Shown here: positions 16,915 through 25,229 of the stretch, in pieces
Position numbering within the stretch: the stretch's first letter is position 1
Layout of the letters: each line of letters starts with the position of its first letter
From: Rufibacter sp. XAAS-G3-1
Lineage (GTDB): Bacteria > Bacteroidota > Bacteroidia > Cytophagales > Hymenobacteraceae
Length of the DNA: 64,000 nt
NCBI RefSeq assembly: GCF_013623775.1
Contig: NZ_JABFAM010000005.1
Span: 124,001 to 188,000 of the forward strand
Reading direction: 5' to 3'
Notes under the pieces: model-generated
What the model was told of the DNA's origin: nothing
The model's database searches: none
The model's input: only the letters and a program-made list of their open reading frames with translations
Translations under genes and position numbers: made by a program

Positions 16915-17326
16915 AGGGTGAGTAGGTTAGAAGTACGGGTAAACGGTACCGCCCGATCTTGGTACAAAGGAAATGGCGTATCAGGAGCGGTGTCAATTCT
17001 TTTTGCTCATACGCAATTTAAGGAACTTGCGTTGAAGTGCCCGCGTCTGCTAGAGGCAGGTTTTACCACCGGGGGCCAAGAAGAATCCCAGCGTTGTTAT
17101 AGTACTTATTACAGGAAAGCCTCTCCAGGAAGAAGAAGCTTTTACGGCTTGAGAATCAGAAAATAGGGGCAAAAGAGAGGCGGTGGCAATAGAACATGGC
17201 CGTAAACACCTGCCTTTTAACTTGATAAAATTAAGTTAAACAAAGATTTACTAAACTTGTATTATATTTGTTCCATAGACACATACGGGTAATTCTGTCT
17301 TGCCCCCTCTATAACAAAGAATTTAT
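16915..17326. other. intergenic, candidate -7 box only
   Basis: TATATTTG at 17263-17270 fits TAnnTTTG and lies 56 bp before the response regulator's ATG. A partner -33 box is not clear. Nothing else is recognised. Confidence 0.35.
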
Positions 17327-17749
17327 ATGAAAACCCAGTTTGAGCCGTTGGATCTGATCATGTTGGTAGACGATGATGACACCACCAACTTTGTGAACAA
17401 GCGATTATTGACCAAACTGGGGGTAGCCCGGGAGATTCTGATCAAAAAGAATGGAGCCGAGGCCTTAGAGTACCTGCAGAAGTCCGCCCAGGATGGCGCG
17501 GCATACCCAGACCTTATTTTCCTGGATATCAAAATGCCGGTAATGGACGGGTTCAGTTTTCTGGACGAGTACCATAACCTTGCGCTGTCTGAGAACGGCA
17601 GCATGATTATCCTGATGTTGACCTCTTCGGCCAGCTTTTATGACCTGGAGCGCCTGAAAGGCTATGCCTCAGTGAAGAAGCATTTCTCCAAAGCATTAAC
17701 GGAGAGCGATGTCCGGGATATCATGAATGATTATTATAAAAAGAACTAG
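17327..17749 (+). CDS. single-domain response regulator (CheY-like)
   Basis: This 140-aa protein is one receiver domain with no output domain. Acidic residues DDDD at 15-18 bind Mg2+, the phospho-acceptor is Asp 67 in LIFLDIKMPVMDG, the switch Thr/Ser is in LMLTSSAS, and the conserved Lys is in KKHFSKALT. This is the Rcp1-like type common in Bacteroidota. It converges tail to tail with the histidine kinase at 18363-19727 and is a plausible phosphate acceptor for it; that link is inferred from position. Output would have to be through protein contact. Confidence 0.92.
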   Translation: MKTQFEPLDLIMLVDDDDTTNFVNKRLLTKLGVAREILIKKNGAEALEYLQKSAQDGAAYPDLIFLDIKMPVMDGFSFLDEYHNLALSENGSMIILMLTSSASFYDLERLKGYASVKKHFSKALTESDVRDIMNDYYKKN

Positions 17750-17845
17750 TACCCCTATTGAAAGACTGGTGCGCCTTAGCAGGAGACGGTGGAGCACCAG
17801 AACCCACCCCTGCCCCTCCAAGGAGGGGAATACGCCTTCTTCTTT

Positions 17846-18264
17846 ATAGCGCGGAGTTATTTCGTGACTTTTGATAAAGCTTCAGTAAGTCACGGAAGTA
17901 CTGCTGATGCGTTTTAGGGCTGATTTTCAGAAAATGGACACTAAACGCATCAACGTGCAGATCAGATGCCAGTAGAGACCAGGCGCTGCCTTGTCTCTAC
18001 TGGCACGCATTGCTTCTACGGTTGGTTTTACTGCGGGTGCAGACATTCGCCCCAGCGTTTTGGGGCTGTTTTGGGGAAAATAGGCAAGAAACGGCAACTT
18101 CCGCGGCATAGTAAATGAGAGTTCCCCCACAAACTTCTGCTCCTTTCCCCAGTTCCAGTCTTCCCCGAGCGCTTACCGCCAAAGATGAAACAATACAGCA
18201 CCTGCACCCACGAAACGAACGGACATCCAAGGGAACACCGTAAGGCGTGCACCTGCCAACCTCT
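17846..18264. repeat. repeat cluster: H-type inverted block, two family A copies, mosaic C copy 2
   Basis: The order is: an inverted block with TTTCGTGACTT and AAGTCACGGAAGTA (17846-17904); family A copy TGATGCGTTTTAGGGCTGAT with right arm ending CTAAACGCATCA (17905-17952); another family A copy (18055-18093); then, reversed, the CGGGGAAGACTGGAACT block of repeat C and its GTGCACGCC end (about 18145-18250). No gene is supported between 17750 and 18362. Confidence 0.7.
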
Positions 18265-18362
18265 CAATAGAAACTAGTCCCAAGCAGAGGCCAAAGCGCA
18301 GAAAAAGCCAATGTATAAGTAGGTCTTTCTCTTTGGTGGGGTACAAGGCTTCCTGATCTACT

Positions 18363-19727
18363 TTATGCAAGAGCACTTATCGGCTGGGGCACCAACTCTG
18401 GCTCAGAGGGCCAGGTGAAATGCATGGCGGTTCCCCGGCCTTCAGACTGCACCCATACACGGCCCTGCTTCTCCTGCATGATTTTGCGGACAATCGCTAA
18501 CCCAATACCGGTGCTGCCCGGGTGGTTCACGTCGTTGGTGGTCTCAAACAACTCAAAGATCTTTTCCTGGTCTTCCGCCGGAATGCCCGGGCCATCATCT
18601 TCCACCACAAACTCCCAGTGCCGGTTCTTCTGGAACGCCTTCACCCACACGTGCCCGGCGGGCAGGTCATGGTACCTAAGGGCATTGCTTAAGAGGTTCC
18701 CGAAAATCTGCTGTAAGTAGATTTCCTCTGCTTCAATAACCGGTAAATCAGGGGGGATGTGCAGCTGGAACCCCGCTGGAACAGTGAGGCTGGCGATCAC
18801 GTTACGGACTAATTGCCCTACTGAGACAGGTTTCTTCTGTATCTGTTGGCGGCCCGTGAGGGAGTACGCCAGAACGTCACTGATCAGGTGCTCCATGCGG
18901 GAGGTCTGCCTCTGAATCATGGGCATCACGGCCAGGGCCTCTTCTTTGTTGTCTTCCTCCAGTAAATCAGTAACCGCAGAGGCCAGGCCCAGGATATTTT
19001 GCAGCGGAGCTTTCAGGTCGTGCGTAATGGTATGGGCAAACTCGTCTAAGGTTCTATTTACCCGCTCTAACTGCTGGTTCTTGGATTCCCGTTCCTGGAG
19101 CAGGGCGTGGATCTCATGGTTAGAGGTTTGCAGTTCCTGGTTCAGGTGCTGGATTTCCTGCAATTGGTATTCGGCCTCAATGGTGCGCACCTGCAGTTGC
19201 TCCATAAGCTCAATGAGCTGCTTGTTCTGGCGTTTTATCTCGGCGTAAGGCGATATCTCAGACTCATTGTTGAAGTAGTTGGCCCACCCCTGGATGATGG
19301 CTTTGTTGATAGGCGGGTGGTTGGCCGGAATACGCTTCTGGAGCCGTACGCGGGTGCCCTTCTCAAAATCACTGTCCAGCGAAAAATAGTCCACCAGTTT
19401 GCGGGAGCTGTAGATGCCCTGGCCTTTGCCTCCGGCGGGGGGGTATTTCCTGTCCAGAATATCCTGCACGTTGGGGATGCCCCGGCCTCTGTCTGCGACA
19501 AACGCCTCCAGAGACAAAAGTCCCCGGTTCTCTACCATGCTAAACCGAATGGTTCCTTCCCCCACGTGCTCCAGAACGTTACGGCAGATCTCAGAGACGG
19601 CCGTGGCAAACTTGGTCTGCGAGGCAACGGGTAGCCCCGAGAACTCAGAAAGCTGCATGGTGCGTTTGTAGGCCAATACCACATCCAGTTCGTTCTGCAG
19701 CTTAATGATAGTGATAGGTTGATCCAT
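18363..19727 (-). CDS. histidine kinase with N-terminal RsbW-like ATPase domain
   Basis: This 454-aa protein has two separate ATPase folds. Residues 1-135 are an anti-sigma-factor-type HATPase (FATAVSEICRNVLEHVGEG, VADRGRGIPN, GGKGQGIYSSRKLVD). A coiled coil covers about 165-225 (QLIELMEQLQVRTIEAEYQL). Then comes a HisKA domain with phospho-acceptor His 236 in TITHDLKAPL, and a catalytic domain with N-box FGNLLSNALRYH, G1 VEDDGPGIP and G2 GSTGIGLAIVRKI. There is no membrane segment. It is the last gene of the stressosome operon, 4 bp after the RsbX-like gene. This suggests it converts the released partner-switch signal into phosphotransfer, in place of sigma-B. Confidence 0.9.
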   Translation of the reverse strand: MDQPITIIKLQNELDVVLAYKRTMQLSEFSGLPVASQTKFATAVSEICRNVLEHVGEGTIRFSMVENRGLLSLEAFVADRGRGIPNVQDILDRKYPPAGGKGQGIYSSRKLVDYFSLDSDFEKGTRVRLQKRIPANHPPINKAIIQGWANYFNNESEISPYAEIKRQNKQLIELMEQLQVRTIEAEYQLQEIQHLNQELQTSNHEIHALLQERESKNQQLERVNRTLDEFAHTITHDLKAPLQNILGLASAVTDLLEEDNKEEALAVMPMIQRQTSRMEHLISDVLAYSLTGRQQIQKKPVSVGQLVRNVIASLTVPAGFQLHIPPDLPVIEAEEIYLQQIFGNLLSNALRYHDLPAGHVWVKAFQKNRHWEFVVEDDGPGIPAEDQEKIFELFETTNDVNHPGSTGIGLAIVRKIMQEKQGRVWVQSEGRGTAMHFTWPSEPELVPQPISALA

Positions 19728-19731
19728 GGGG

Positions 19732-20775
19732 TTAGTCAGTAGCCCGTACCACCACTACCAAAGTATCATCGGTGGTGCGGGTGTTGTCTTTGTAGAGTAC
19801 TGCCGCTATCAACGTAAGATCATGCCTGGTCAGTTCCGGGTACTTGGTTAAATCCCAGCGGCTTTTCAGGCCGTCTGAGTGCAGAATCATGAGATTGCCC
19901 CGTTCCCAGGTAAGCTGTTGGTCATTGAGGGTGTTGGGCATGCTCATGCCCAGGGTGCCATTGTAAGAAAGCAGGCTTTTGGGCTTGTCAGGCATGATAA
20001 GACGGCCCGCAATATTCCCGATGCCGCAAAAAAGCAAGGTGCCGTCCTCGGCATTCCAGTGCGCCAAAGCCCCTACGGCTCCCCGGGTTCTCTTGATGGC
20101 GGCATGTACGGCCCGCAGCATCTCAGAAGGGGCTTGCTTGGGTTGTTGCTGAAAGGCGTGGAGGGCGTTGGTGGCGGCCTCGTGGGCATGTTCCCCGTGG
20201 CCCAACCCGTCCAGCACCATCAGGTAAGCGCCCTGGTGCGACAGGCGCAGGCCCCAGCCATCGCCGCTTACCTTTTCGCCGGGTTTGGGCACCAGCACCG
20301 CGCCCACCTGAAACTTTTGCTCACTTCTGGCCGCCCCCTTAGGGGCTTTCCCCTTCCGGTAAATGCGGGAGAGAATGACCGTGCCTACGCCGCGTTGCGA
20401 GTAGATGTCAAAGAAGTCTGATTGCCGTTTGATGGCACCCAGGCCCTGGCCCATACTGCCAAACGTAGAAACGCCGTCTTCCATCATGCGCTGCGGGTCG
20501 CTCATGCCGGGGCCGTTGTCCAGGCAAAGCAGCTCAATGCCGCAGGCTTTCCCGTTCTCCTGGCAAATAGGTTTGACTAAAAGCTCACCGCCTTTAGAGC
20601 TGGCATGTTTTACCAGATTGGTGGCCATCTCGGTTACCACTAGGCTTACGCGGCCTACTTCGGCTTCTGAGAAGCCAGCGGCTTCGGCTATCTTTCCAAT
20701 GTCACGCCGGACAATGTTTTGGAAGGTGCGGTCTGCGAGCGGGAAGTAGTGATGTTCAGCGAAATTAAAGTCCAT
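19732..20775 (-). CDS. RsbX-like protein: HATPase domain fused to SpoIIE/PP2C phosphatase
   Basis: This 347-aa protein has an N-terminal HATPase domain, residues 1-140 (VVTEMATNLVKHASSKGGE, CLDNGPGMSD, GSMGQGLGAIKRQSDFFDIYS). A SpoIIE-type PP2C phosphatase covers about 155-345, with metal-binding Asp residues in MVLDGLGHGEHAHEAA, ILHSDGLKSRWD and TTDDTLVVVV. In stressosome systems RsbX removes phosphate from RsbS/RsbR and resets the complex. The fused HATPase part resembles RsbT/RsbW and is common in such proteins outside Bacillus. It overlaps rsbT by 11 bp and sits 4 bp from the kinase gene. Confidence 0.92.
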   Translation of the reverse strand: MDFNFAEHHYFPLADRTFQNIVRRDIGKIAEAAGFSEAEVGRVSLVVTEMATNLVKHASSKGGELLVKPICQENGKACGIELLCLDNGPGMSDPQRMMEDGVSTFGSMGQGLGAIKRQSDFFDIYSQRGVGTVILSRIYRKGKAPKGAARSEQKFQVGAVLVPKPGEKVSGDGWGLRLSHQGAYLMVLDGLGHGEHAHEAATNALHAFQQQPKQAPSEMLRAVHAAIKRTRGAVGALAHWNAEDGTLLFCGIGNIAGRLIMPDKPKSLLSYNGTLGMSMPNTLNDQQLTWERGNLMILHSDGLKSRWDLTKYPELTRHDLTLIAAVLYKDNTRTTDDTLVVVVRATD

Positions 20776-21178
20776 TTTTCCACCGGATAATTGTGACCGT
20801 GGTGCCTTTGCCGGGTTCGCTCTTGATGTCGAACTCGTTTACGAGGCGCTTGGCGCCTGGCAGCCCCAGTCCTAAGCTCTTTCCGGTAGAATAACCGTCT
20901 TTCATGGCTAAGGTTACGTCTTTGATGCCCGGCCCTTCATCTGTGAAAATAAGGCGCACCCCGGGTATGCTGTTTCGGCTGACAATCTCTAGCTGCGTGA
21001 TGCCGCCGCCGCCGTAGCGCAGCATGTTGCGCACCAATTCACTGGCCGCCGTAATGAGCTTGGTTTGGTTTACCAGGCTCATGCCAATCTTGGTGGCCAG
21101 TTCTTTGATCCGGTTCCGGAACAAAACAACGTCCTGTTCTTTCTGGATGGAGAGCTTCTCTTTAGACAAAACTATCAT
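20765..21178 (-). CDS. rsbT: RsbT-like serine/threonine kinase (anti-sigma regulatory factor)
   Basis: This 137-aa single HATPase domain has the N-box at ASELVRNMLRYGGGG (Asn 51), D-box FTDEGPGI (Asp 80) and G-box SLGLGLPGAKRLVNEF. The length and the LGLGLPGAKRLxxEFxIxS phrase are those of RsbT. RsbT sits on the stressosome and on stress phosphorylates the RsbS/RsbR STAS domains, then leaves to act on a partner. It overlaps rsbS by 17 bp and the RsbX-like gene by 11 bp, implying translational coupling. Its usual target RsbU is absent here. Confidence 0.93.
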   Translation of the reverse strand: MIVLSKEKLSIQKEQDVVLFRNRIKELATKIGMSLVNQTKLITAASELVRNMLRYGGGGITQLEIVSRNSIPGVRLIFTDEGPGIKDVTLAMKDGYSTGKSLGLGLPGAKRLVNEFDIKSEPGKGTTVTIIRWKNGL

Positions 21179-21560
21179 AGAGGCCTTCTTCGTCAGTGTC
21201 TAGTTGGCCAATTTTGGTGCGCAATAGTTCCATGCCTTGCTCCACGTCTAATGCCGTGTGTACGCCAGAGAGGGTAAGGCCTAATTCTACCAGCGTTATG
21301 GCTACCGCCGGTTGCATGCCTACCACTACGGTGGCGGCATCCATGATTTTGGACATGGACGCAATGTTACCCAAGATGCGGCCCATGAAAGAGTCCACAA
21401 TGCTTACGGCAGAAATATCAATCAATACTCCTTTGGCTTCGGTCTTGCTCACCATGTTGATGAGGTCGTTTTCCAGCGTGAGGGCCAGCCGGTCATACAA
21501 ATCCACTTGGATGGTTACCAGCAAGAAGGGGCCCATCTTTAAAATAGGAATTCTTTCCAT
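21162..21560 (-). CDS. rsbS: RsbS-like STAS domain protein (stressosome core)
   Basis: This 132-aa single STAS domain contains VLIDISAVSIVDSFMGR, in which Ser 57 matches the phosphorylated Ser of Bacillus RsbS (Ser 59). RsbS and RsbR build the icosahedral-like stressosome core. The C-terminal tail (IGQLDTDEEGLYDSFV) is acidic. It lies 11 bp after rsbR and overlaps rsbT. Confidence 0.93.
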   Translation of the reverse strand: MERIPILKMGPFLLVTIQVDLYDRLALTLENDLINMVSKTEAKGVLIDISAVSIVDSFMGRILGNIASMSKIMDAATVVVGMQPAVAITLVELGLTLSGVHTALDVEQGMELLRTKIGQLDTDEEGLYDSFV

Positions 21561-21571
21561 GGAGCGGCTGG

Positions 21572-22459
21572 TTAAAACCCGAAGTTCTGTTTAGAGCCTG
21601 TCTGGCCGGTTTGCGCAGCCTTTGTCACCTGTATGTTCAGCATGGCGAAAGACATCTTCAAGGCACTGGCCAACGAGGCTTTGGTGTAGATGTTGGTAAG
21701 GTCAATGCCCAAGTGCACAATGGTTTGGGCAATCTCGGCCCTGATTCCACTGATGATGCACTCGGCCCCCATCAGTCTGGCGGCGCTTACGGTTTTGATC
21801 AGATGCTGGGCTACCAGTGAGTCAACGGTTGGCACGCCAGAGATATCCAGAATGGCGATGCGGCTACCGGTGGCTACAATCTCCTCTAACAGGGCTTCCA
21901 TCACCACTTGGGTGCGGGCACTGTCTAAGGTGCCAATGATGGGTAACGCCAGAATGCCCTCCCACACCCGGATAACGGGCGTAGAGATCTCGCTCATCTC
22001 ATTGGTCTGGCGCAGGATCACCTCTTCCCTGCCTTTGATGTAGGTCTCCATGGTAACCAGGCTGAGGCTATCCATGATTTTGTTCATGGCGATGATCTCT
22101 TTGTAAAGGATGGCTGGCTCTTCTCTGAAGCGCTCTTCCAGCATCTGGCTCAGCACCTCTTTCAGGCTCAGGATGTACGAGCTGGTTTCACGGGGAGAGA
22201 AGCCCTGGCGTGCCCGGGAAATAGAAATCTCGTTTAGAATATCATGAATGGGCTCATACCCGGCTGAGTCTGTATCTTCGGCCTGCGCAGAGGAAAAGGC
22301 TTTGAGCAGCGAGGTCAGGAATTCTTCTGATTGCTGCTGCAATTCTGCCACACTCATGAGATCATCCCGCAGGGCGGCATCTTTGGTCTGGTTGGCCATC
22401 CAGACCTCCATGATTTGCTTTTTCTTTGCTTTCAGGGCAGCGGCGCTTTCTTTATTCAT
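21572..22459 (-). CDS. rsbR: RsbR-like stressosome protein (RsbRD N-domain plus STAS)
   Basis: This 295-aa protein is the first gene of the operon. Residues 1-150 are a helical RsbRD-type N-terminal domain, not a globin. A linker ISTPVIRVWEGILALPIIGT (about 158-177) follows, then a STAS domain (178-275). By alignment from memory, Thr 160 matches the first phosphosite of Bacillus RsbRA (Thr 171). Ser 214 in SGVPTVDSLVAQ sits at the second (Thr 205), so this is a Thr-to-Ser difference. The N-terminal domain is the likely sensor; its signal is not known. No RBS-like motif is visible; a degenerate family A copy lies upstream (22495-22533). Confidence 0.92.
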   Translation of the reverse strand: MNKESAAALKAKKKQIMEVWMANQTKDAALRDDLMSVAELQQQSEEFLTSLLKAFSSAQAEDTDSAGYEPIHDILNEISISRARQGFSPRETSSYILSLKEVLSQMLEERFREEPAILYKEIIAMNKIMDSLSLVTMETYIKGREEVILRQTNEMSEISTPVIRVWEGILALPIIGTLDSARTQVVMEALLEEIVATGSRIAILDISGVPTVDSLVAQHLIKTVSAARLMGAECIISGIRAEIAQTIVHLGIDLTNIYTKASLASALKMSFAMLNIQVTKAAQTGQTGSKQNFGF

Positions 22460-22494
22460 AAGGGGGTTAGTTGTCGGTTGGGAAGACAGTGTAA

Positions 22495-22533
22495 CGTTTT
22501 ACGCCTCTTTTTCAGAAAACAGCCCATAAACGG
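22495..22533. repeat. palindrome family A, imperfect copy upstream of rsbR
   Basis: CGTTTTACGCCTC and GAAAACAGCCCATAAACGG. This copy is at the 5' side of an operon, so it is not a terminator for rsbR. Confidence 0.6.
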
Positions 22534-22600
22534 TGGGTGCGAGGCTTGCGGGTAAAAGTAAGAAATAAAGCGTCTAAACGGGCGAGATACTTTTTTGTTT

Positions 22601-22654
22601 TTAGAGCATGTTTAAATTTTAGATTGGTAAGCGAGAATTTAAACATGCTCTTAG
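22601..22654. repeat. AT-rich inverted repeat J, copy 1
   Basis: The arms AGAGCATGTTTAAATT and AATTTAAACATGCTCT are perfect over 16 bp with an 18-nt spacer. Related ends (TTAAAGCATATTTAAAATTTG and CCAAAATTCAAATAAGCTC) bracket 36912-37080. Confidence 0.75.
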
Positions 22655-22684
22655 AAAAGCCCTTGCCTGCCAGCGGTAAAAACG

Positions 22685-22717
22685 AAAGTCCCCGCCGGGA
22701 AAACCAGCGGGGGCTTT
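22685..22717 (-). terminator. terminator-like hairpin, minus strand
   Basis: The stem AAAGCCCCCGC/GCGGGGACTTT (one mismatch) is followed on the minus strand by CGTTTTT. It could end the ABC efflux operon. Confidence 0.65.
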
Positions 22718-22759
22718 TGTCCAGAGAGTGGTGAGCCAAACCCAGGCAGGTGGCTGCCG

Positions 22760-22803
22760 TTCTGTTTTGGGGCTGTTTTAGAGAAAACAGCCCTAAAACA
22801 GAA
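22760..22803. repeat. palindrome family A, near-perfect copy
   Basis: TTCTGTTTTGGGGCTGTTTT pairs with AAAACAGCCCTAAAACAGAA with one wobble pair. It starts 4 bp past the stop of the minus-strand permease gene. Confidence 0.85.
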
Positions 22804-22806
22804 GTT

Positions 22807-25218
22807 CTACTCCGTCTTGAGCGCCCGTACCGGATTGGAGACCGCCGCCCGCAGGGCCTGTACGCTCACGGTAGTCAAGGCAATGAATAACGTCAACGCT
22901 CCGGCCGCTAAGAACACCCAATAACTAATGTCTATGCGGTAGGTGAAATCCTGCAGCCATTTGTCCATGAAGTAATAGGAGATGGGGGCGGCAATGACAA
23001 AGGCTATCAATACCAAGGCGGCAAAATCCCTGGAAAACAAGGCCACAATGCTGCCCGAGGAAGCGCCCAGAACCTTGCGCACGCCCACTTCTTTGGTGCG
23101 CTGGGTTACCATGAAAGACACCAGGCCGTACAACCCCAAACACCCAATGAGAATGGCAATGACTGAGAAGATCTTAAAGAGGGTAGCCTGCCGCTGCTCT
23201 TCTTCATAAAAGCCGGCAATGGTGTCGTCCAGAAACTCATAGTCAAACACGTCATGGGGGTAGGCGGTAGACCAGACTTTCTGCAGATGGGCAATGGCAG
23301 ATTTGGCGTCTTTCAGCTCAATTTTGGCGTTGACGCAATAGTAGAAGTAATTCCAGGTTGACATGGCCACGGGGTCAATGGTCTCATGCAGAGAGCCTAC
23401 GTGGTAGTCTTTCACCACCCCCACAATGCGGCCTTCATTCTGCCCGCCGTTCACTACCATTTTCTTGCCTAGGGCTGCAGGGGCGCTTTTTTCCCCTACC
23501 TGTCTCAGGAAAGTCTCATTCACCACAAACTCATTGATGGTGTCAGACTTCGCGTACATGCGGCCCGCTACCAGCGGAATGTTGAACGTCTTGAGGTAAG
23601 ACTCATCGGCAAACCTGAAGTTCACGTTGAAATGGCGTTCTACGGAGTAATCATCATAGCTGAAAGACATGTTCATGGTCACATCTGCCGAAGGCGGTGA
23701 AATGGCAAACGTGGTGGATTTTACACCCGGGTGGGCTTCCAGTTGCTGGCGCAGGGGCATTAAGTCTTCTGCTTTCTGGGCGGGCAACGGAATGGTGACA
23801 ATGGCCTCTTTGTCAAACCCCAGGGGCGCCGTTCTAAAGAACTCCATCTGGTCATGTACTACTATGGTGCAGATGATGAGCACCTGGCAAATGGTAAACT
23901 GCAGCACCACCAACGCCCTGCGCAGGGAAAGACCTGCGGTACGGGCGGTGGCCACCTTGCTTTTCAACGCCGAGATAGGTTTGAAGCCAGAGAGAATGAG
24001 TGCGGGGTAAAGACCCGCAAAAAATGTGACCAGAATGAACACCGCCGCTAAAAAGGCGGCGGCCGCTGTATTCTCCAGAAGGGAGAAGGTGATGTGCAGA
24101 GCCAGCAACTGGTTCAGGTACGGCAACAGTAACTCTGTGAGCACCACAGAAACCAGCAGGGAGGCAAGGGCAATGACGCCAGTCTCGCTAAGGAACTGCA
24201 CGACCAGCTGGCTTCGGCTGGCCCCCAGCACTTTGCGCATGCCCACTTCCTTGGCGCGGCGCATGGCCTGGGCGGTGGCCATGTTCACAAAGTTGATACA
24301 GGCAATCAACACCAGGAATGCCCCAATGGTGGCCAGTGCCCACAGCGTCTTCATGCTTACGGTGCGGTCACTGTAGTTGGAGTATCCCTCATGAAAGTGC
24401 AGGCTGGAAAGGGGCTGTAGCGTAAACCATTCCTTTTCGCCAGGCCTGCGGACACGGTATTTGTTCGCGATTTCATTGATACGGGCCTCCGCTTGCTTGG
24501 CCGAGGCACCAGGGGGAAGGGCAAAATACACCTGCTGACTGCTATTGGTGCTGTTCCAGCCGCTTGTGCTAAACGTGCTTACCTCTTTGCTTACCTCATA
24601 GGGCACTAGCATGACAAAAGGAATGTCTGTGTTGGCGGGGGCGTCTGGGATCACGCCTTTCACTTGCAGGTTGGTCTTGCCATTCATGCGCACCACCTTG
24701 CCCACGGCATTCCCCTCGGGGAAAAACTTTTTGGCAATAGATGCTGTGAGCAGAACAGAGTTGGGGTCTTTTAGCGCTTGCCTTGCATCTACGCCGTTGG
24801 TGGCAAAGTCAAAGAGATCAAAGAAGTCAGGCTCCACAAACATGATGGAACCTTTCTCCCTGAACTTTCTGGGGGCTTGGGTAGTGTCGCTGGGAAGGAT
24901 GGCGAAGGTGCCGCCCTCTTCCTCGTGCATGTGGGTTGCCGGCTTCAACTCTGGGAGCGAGGCCTTGAGGGCGGCCAGCAGGGGAACAGGGGTGCCCGCC
25001 GAGGTGTGGTGCCCATTCTGGTCATCAGAGTCAATGTTGATGCGGTAGATACGGTCTGCCTTGCGGTGGAACCTGTCAAAGCTCAGCTCATGCCGTATCA
25101 CCAGAAACAAAAGCAAACTGCAGGTAATTCCTAGCGCCAGGCCCACCACGTTGAGGCTGGTGTAGCTCAGGTTGCGGCGCAGCGTGCGCACGGCCACCAA
25201 TAGATAGTTCTTAAACAT
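22807..25218 (-). CDS. ABC transporter permease, FtsX/MacB-like, long form
   Basis: This 803-aa permease is of the Bacteroidota long type with two FtsX domains. It begins MFKNYLLVAVRTLRRNLSYT with one helix near 20-42. A periplasmic MacB-like domain follows (about 45-280), then three helices (about 290-430) with EVGMRKVLGASRSQLVVQFL. A second periplasmic region precedes helices at about 680-790, with EVGVRKVLGASSGSIVALFS. The duplicated xVGxRKVLGAS motif contacts the ATPase. Downstream in the operon with an HlyD adaptor and a LolD-like ATPase, it should form a MacAB-like efflux or lipoprotein-handling machine. The substrate is unknown. Confidence 0.93.
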   Translation of the reverse strand: MFKNYLLVAVRTLRRNLSYTSLNVVGLALGITCSLLLFLVIRHELSFDRFHRKADRIYRINIDSDDQNGHHTSAGTPVPLLAALKASLPELKPATHMHEEEGGTFAILPSDTTQAPRKFREKGSIMFVEPDFFDLFDFATNGVDARQALKDPNSVLLTASIAKKFFPEGNAVGKVVRMNGKTNLQVKGVIPDAPANTDIPFVMLVPYEVSKEVSTFSTSGWNSTNSSQQVYFALPPGASAKQAEARINEIANKYRVRRPGEKEWFTLQPLSSLHFHEGYSNYSDRTVSMKTLWALATIGAFLVLIACINFVNMATAQAMRRAKEVGMRKVLGASRSQLVVQFLSETGVIALASLLVSVVLTELLLPYLNQLLALHITFSLLENTAAAAFLAAVFILVTFFAGLYPALILSGFKPISALKSKVATARTAGLSLRRALVVLQFTICQVLIICTIVVHDQMEFFRTAPLGFDKEAIVTIPLPAQKAEDLMPLRQQLEAHPGVKSTTFAISPPSADVTMNMSFSYDDYSVERHFNVNFRFADESYLKTFNIPLVAGRMYAKSDTINEFVVNETFLRQVGEKSAPAALGKKMVVNGGQNEGRIVGVVKDYHVGSLHETIDPVAMSTWNYFYYCVNAKIELKDAKSAIAHLQKVWSTAYPHDVFDYEFLDDTIAGFYEEEQRQATLFKIFSVIAILIGCLGLYGLVSFMVTQRTKEVGVRKVLGASSGSIVALFSRDFAALVLIAFVIAAPISYYFMDKWLQDFTYRIDISYWVFLAAGALTLFIALTTVSVQALRAAVSNPVRALKTE

Positions 25219-25229
25219 AGTAACCGCTA

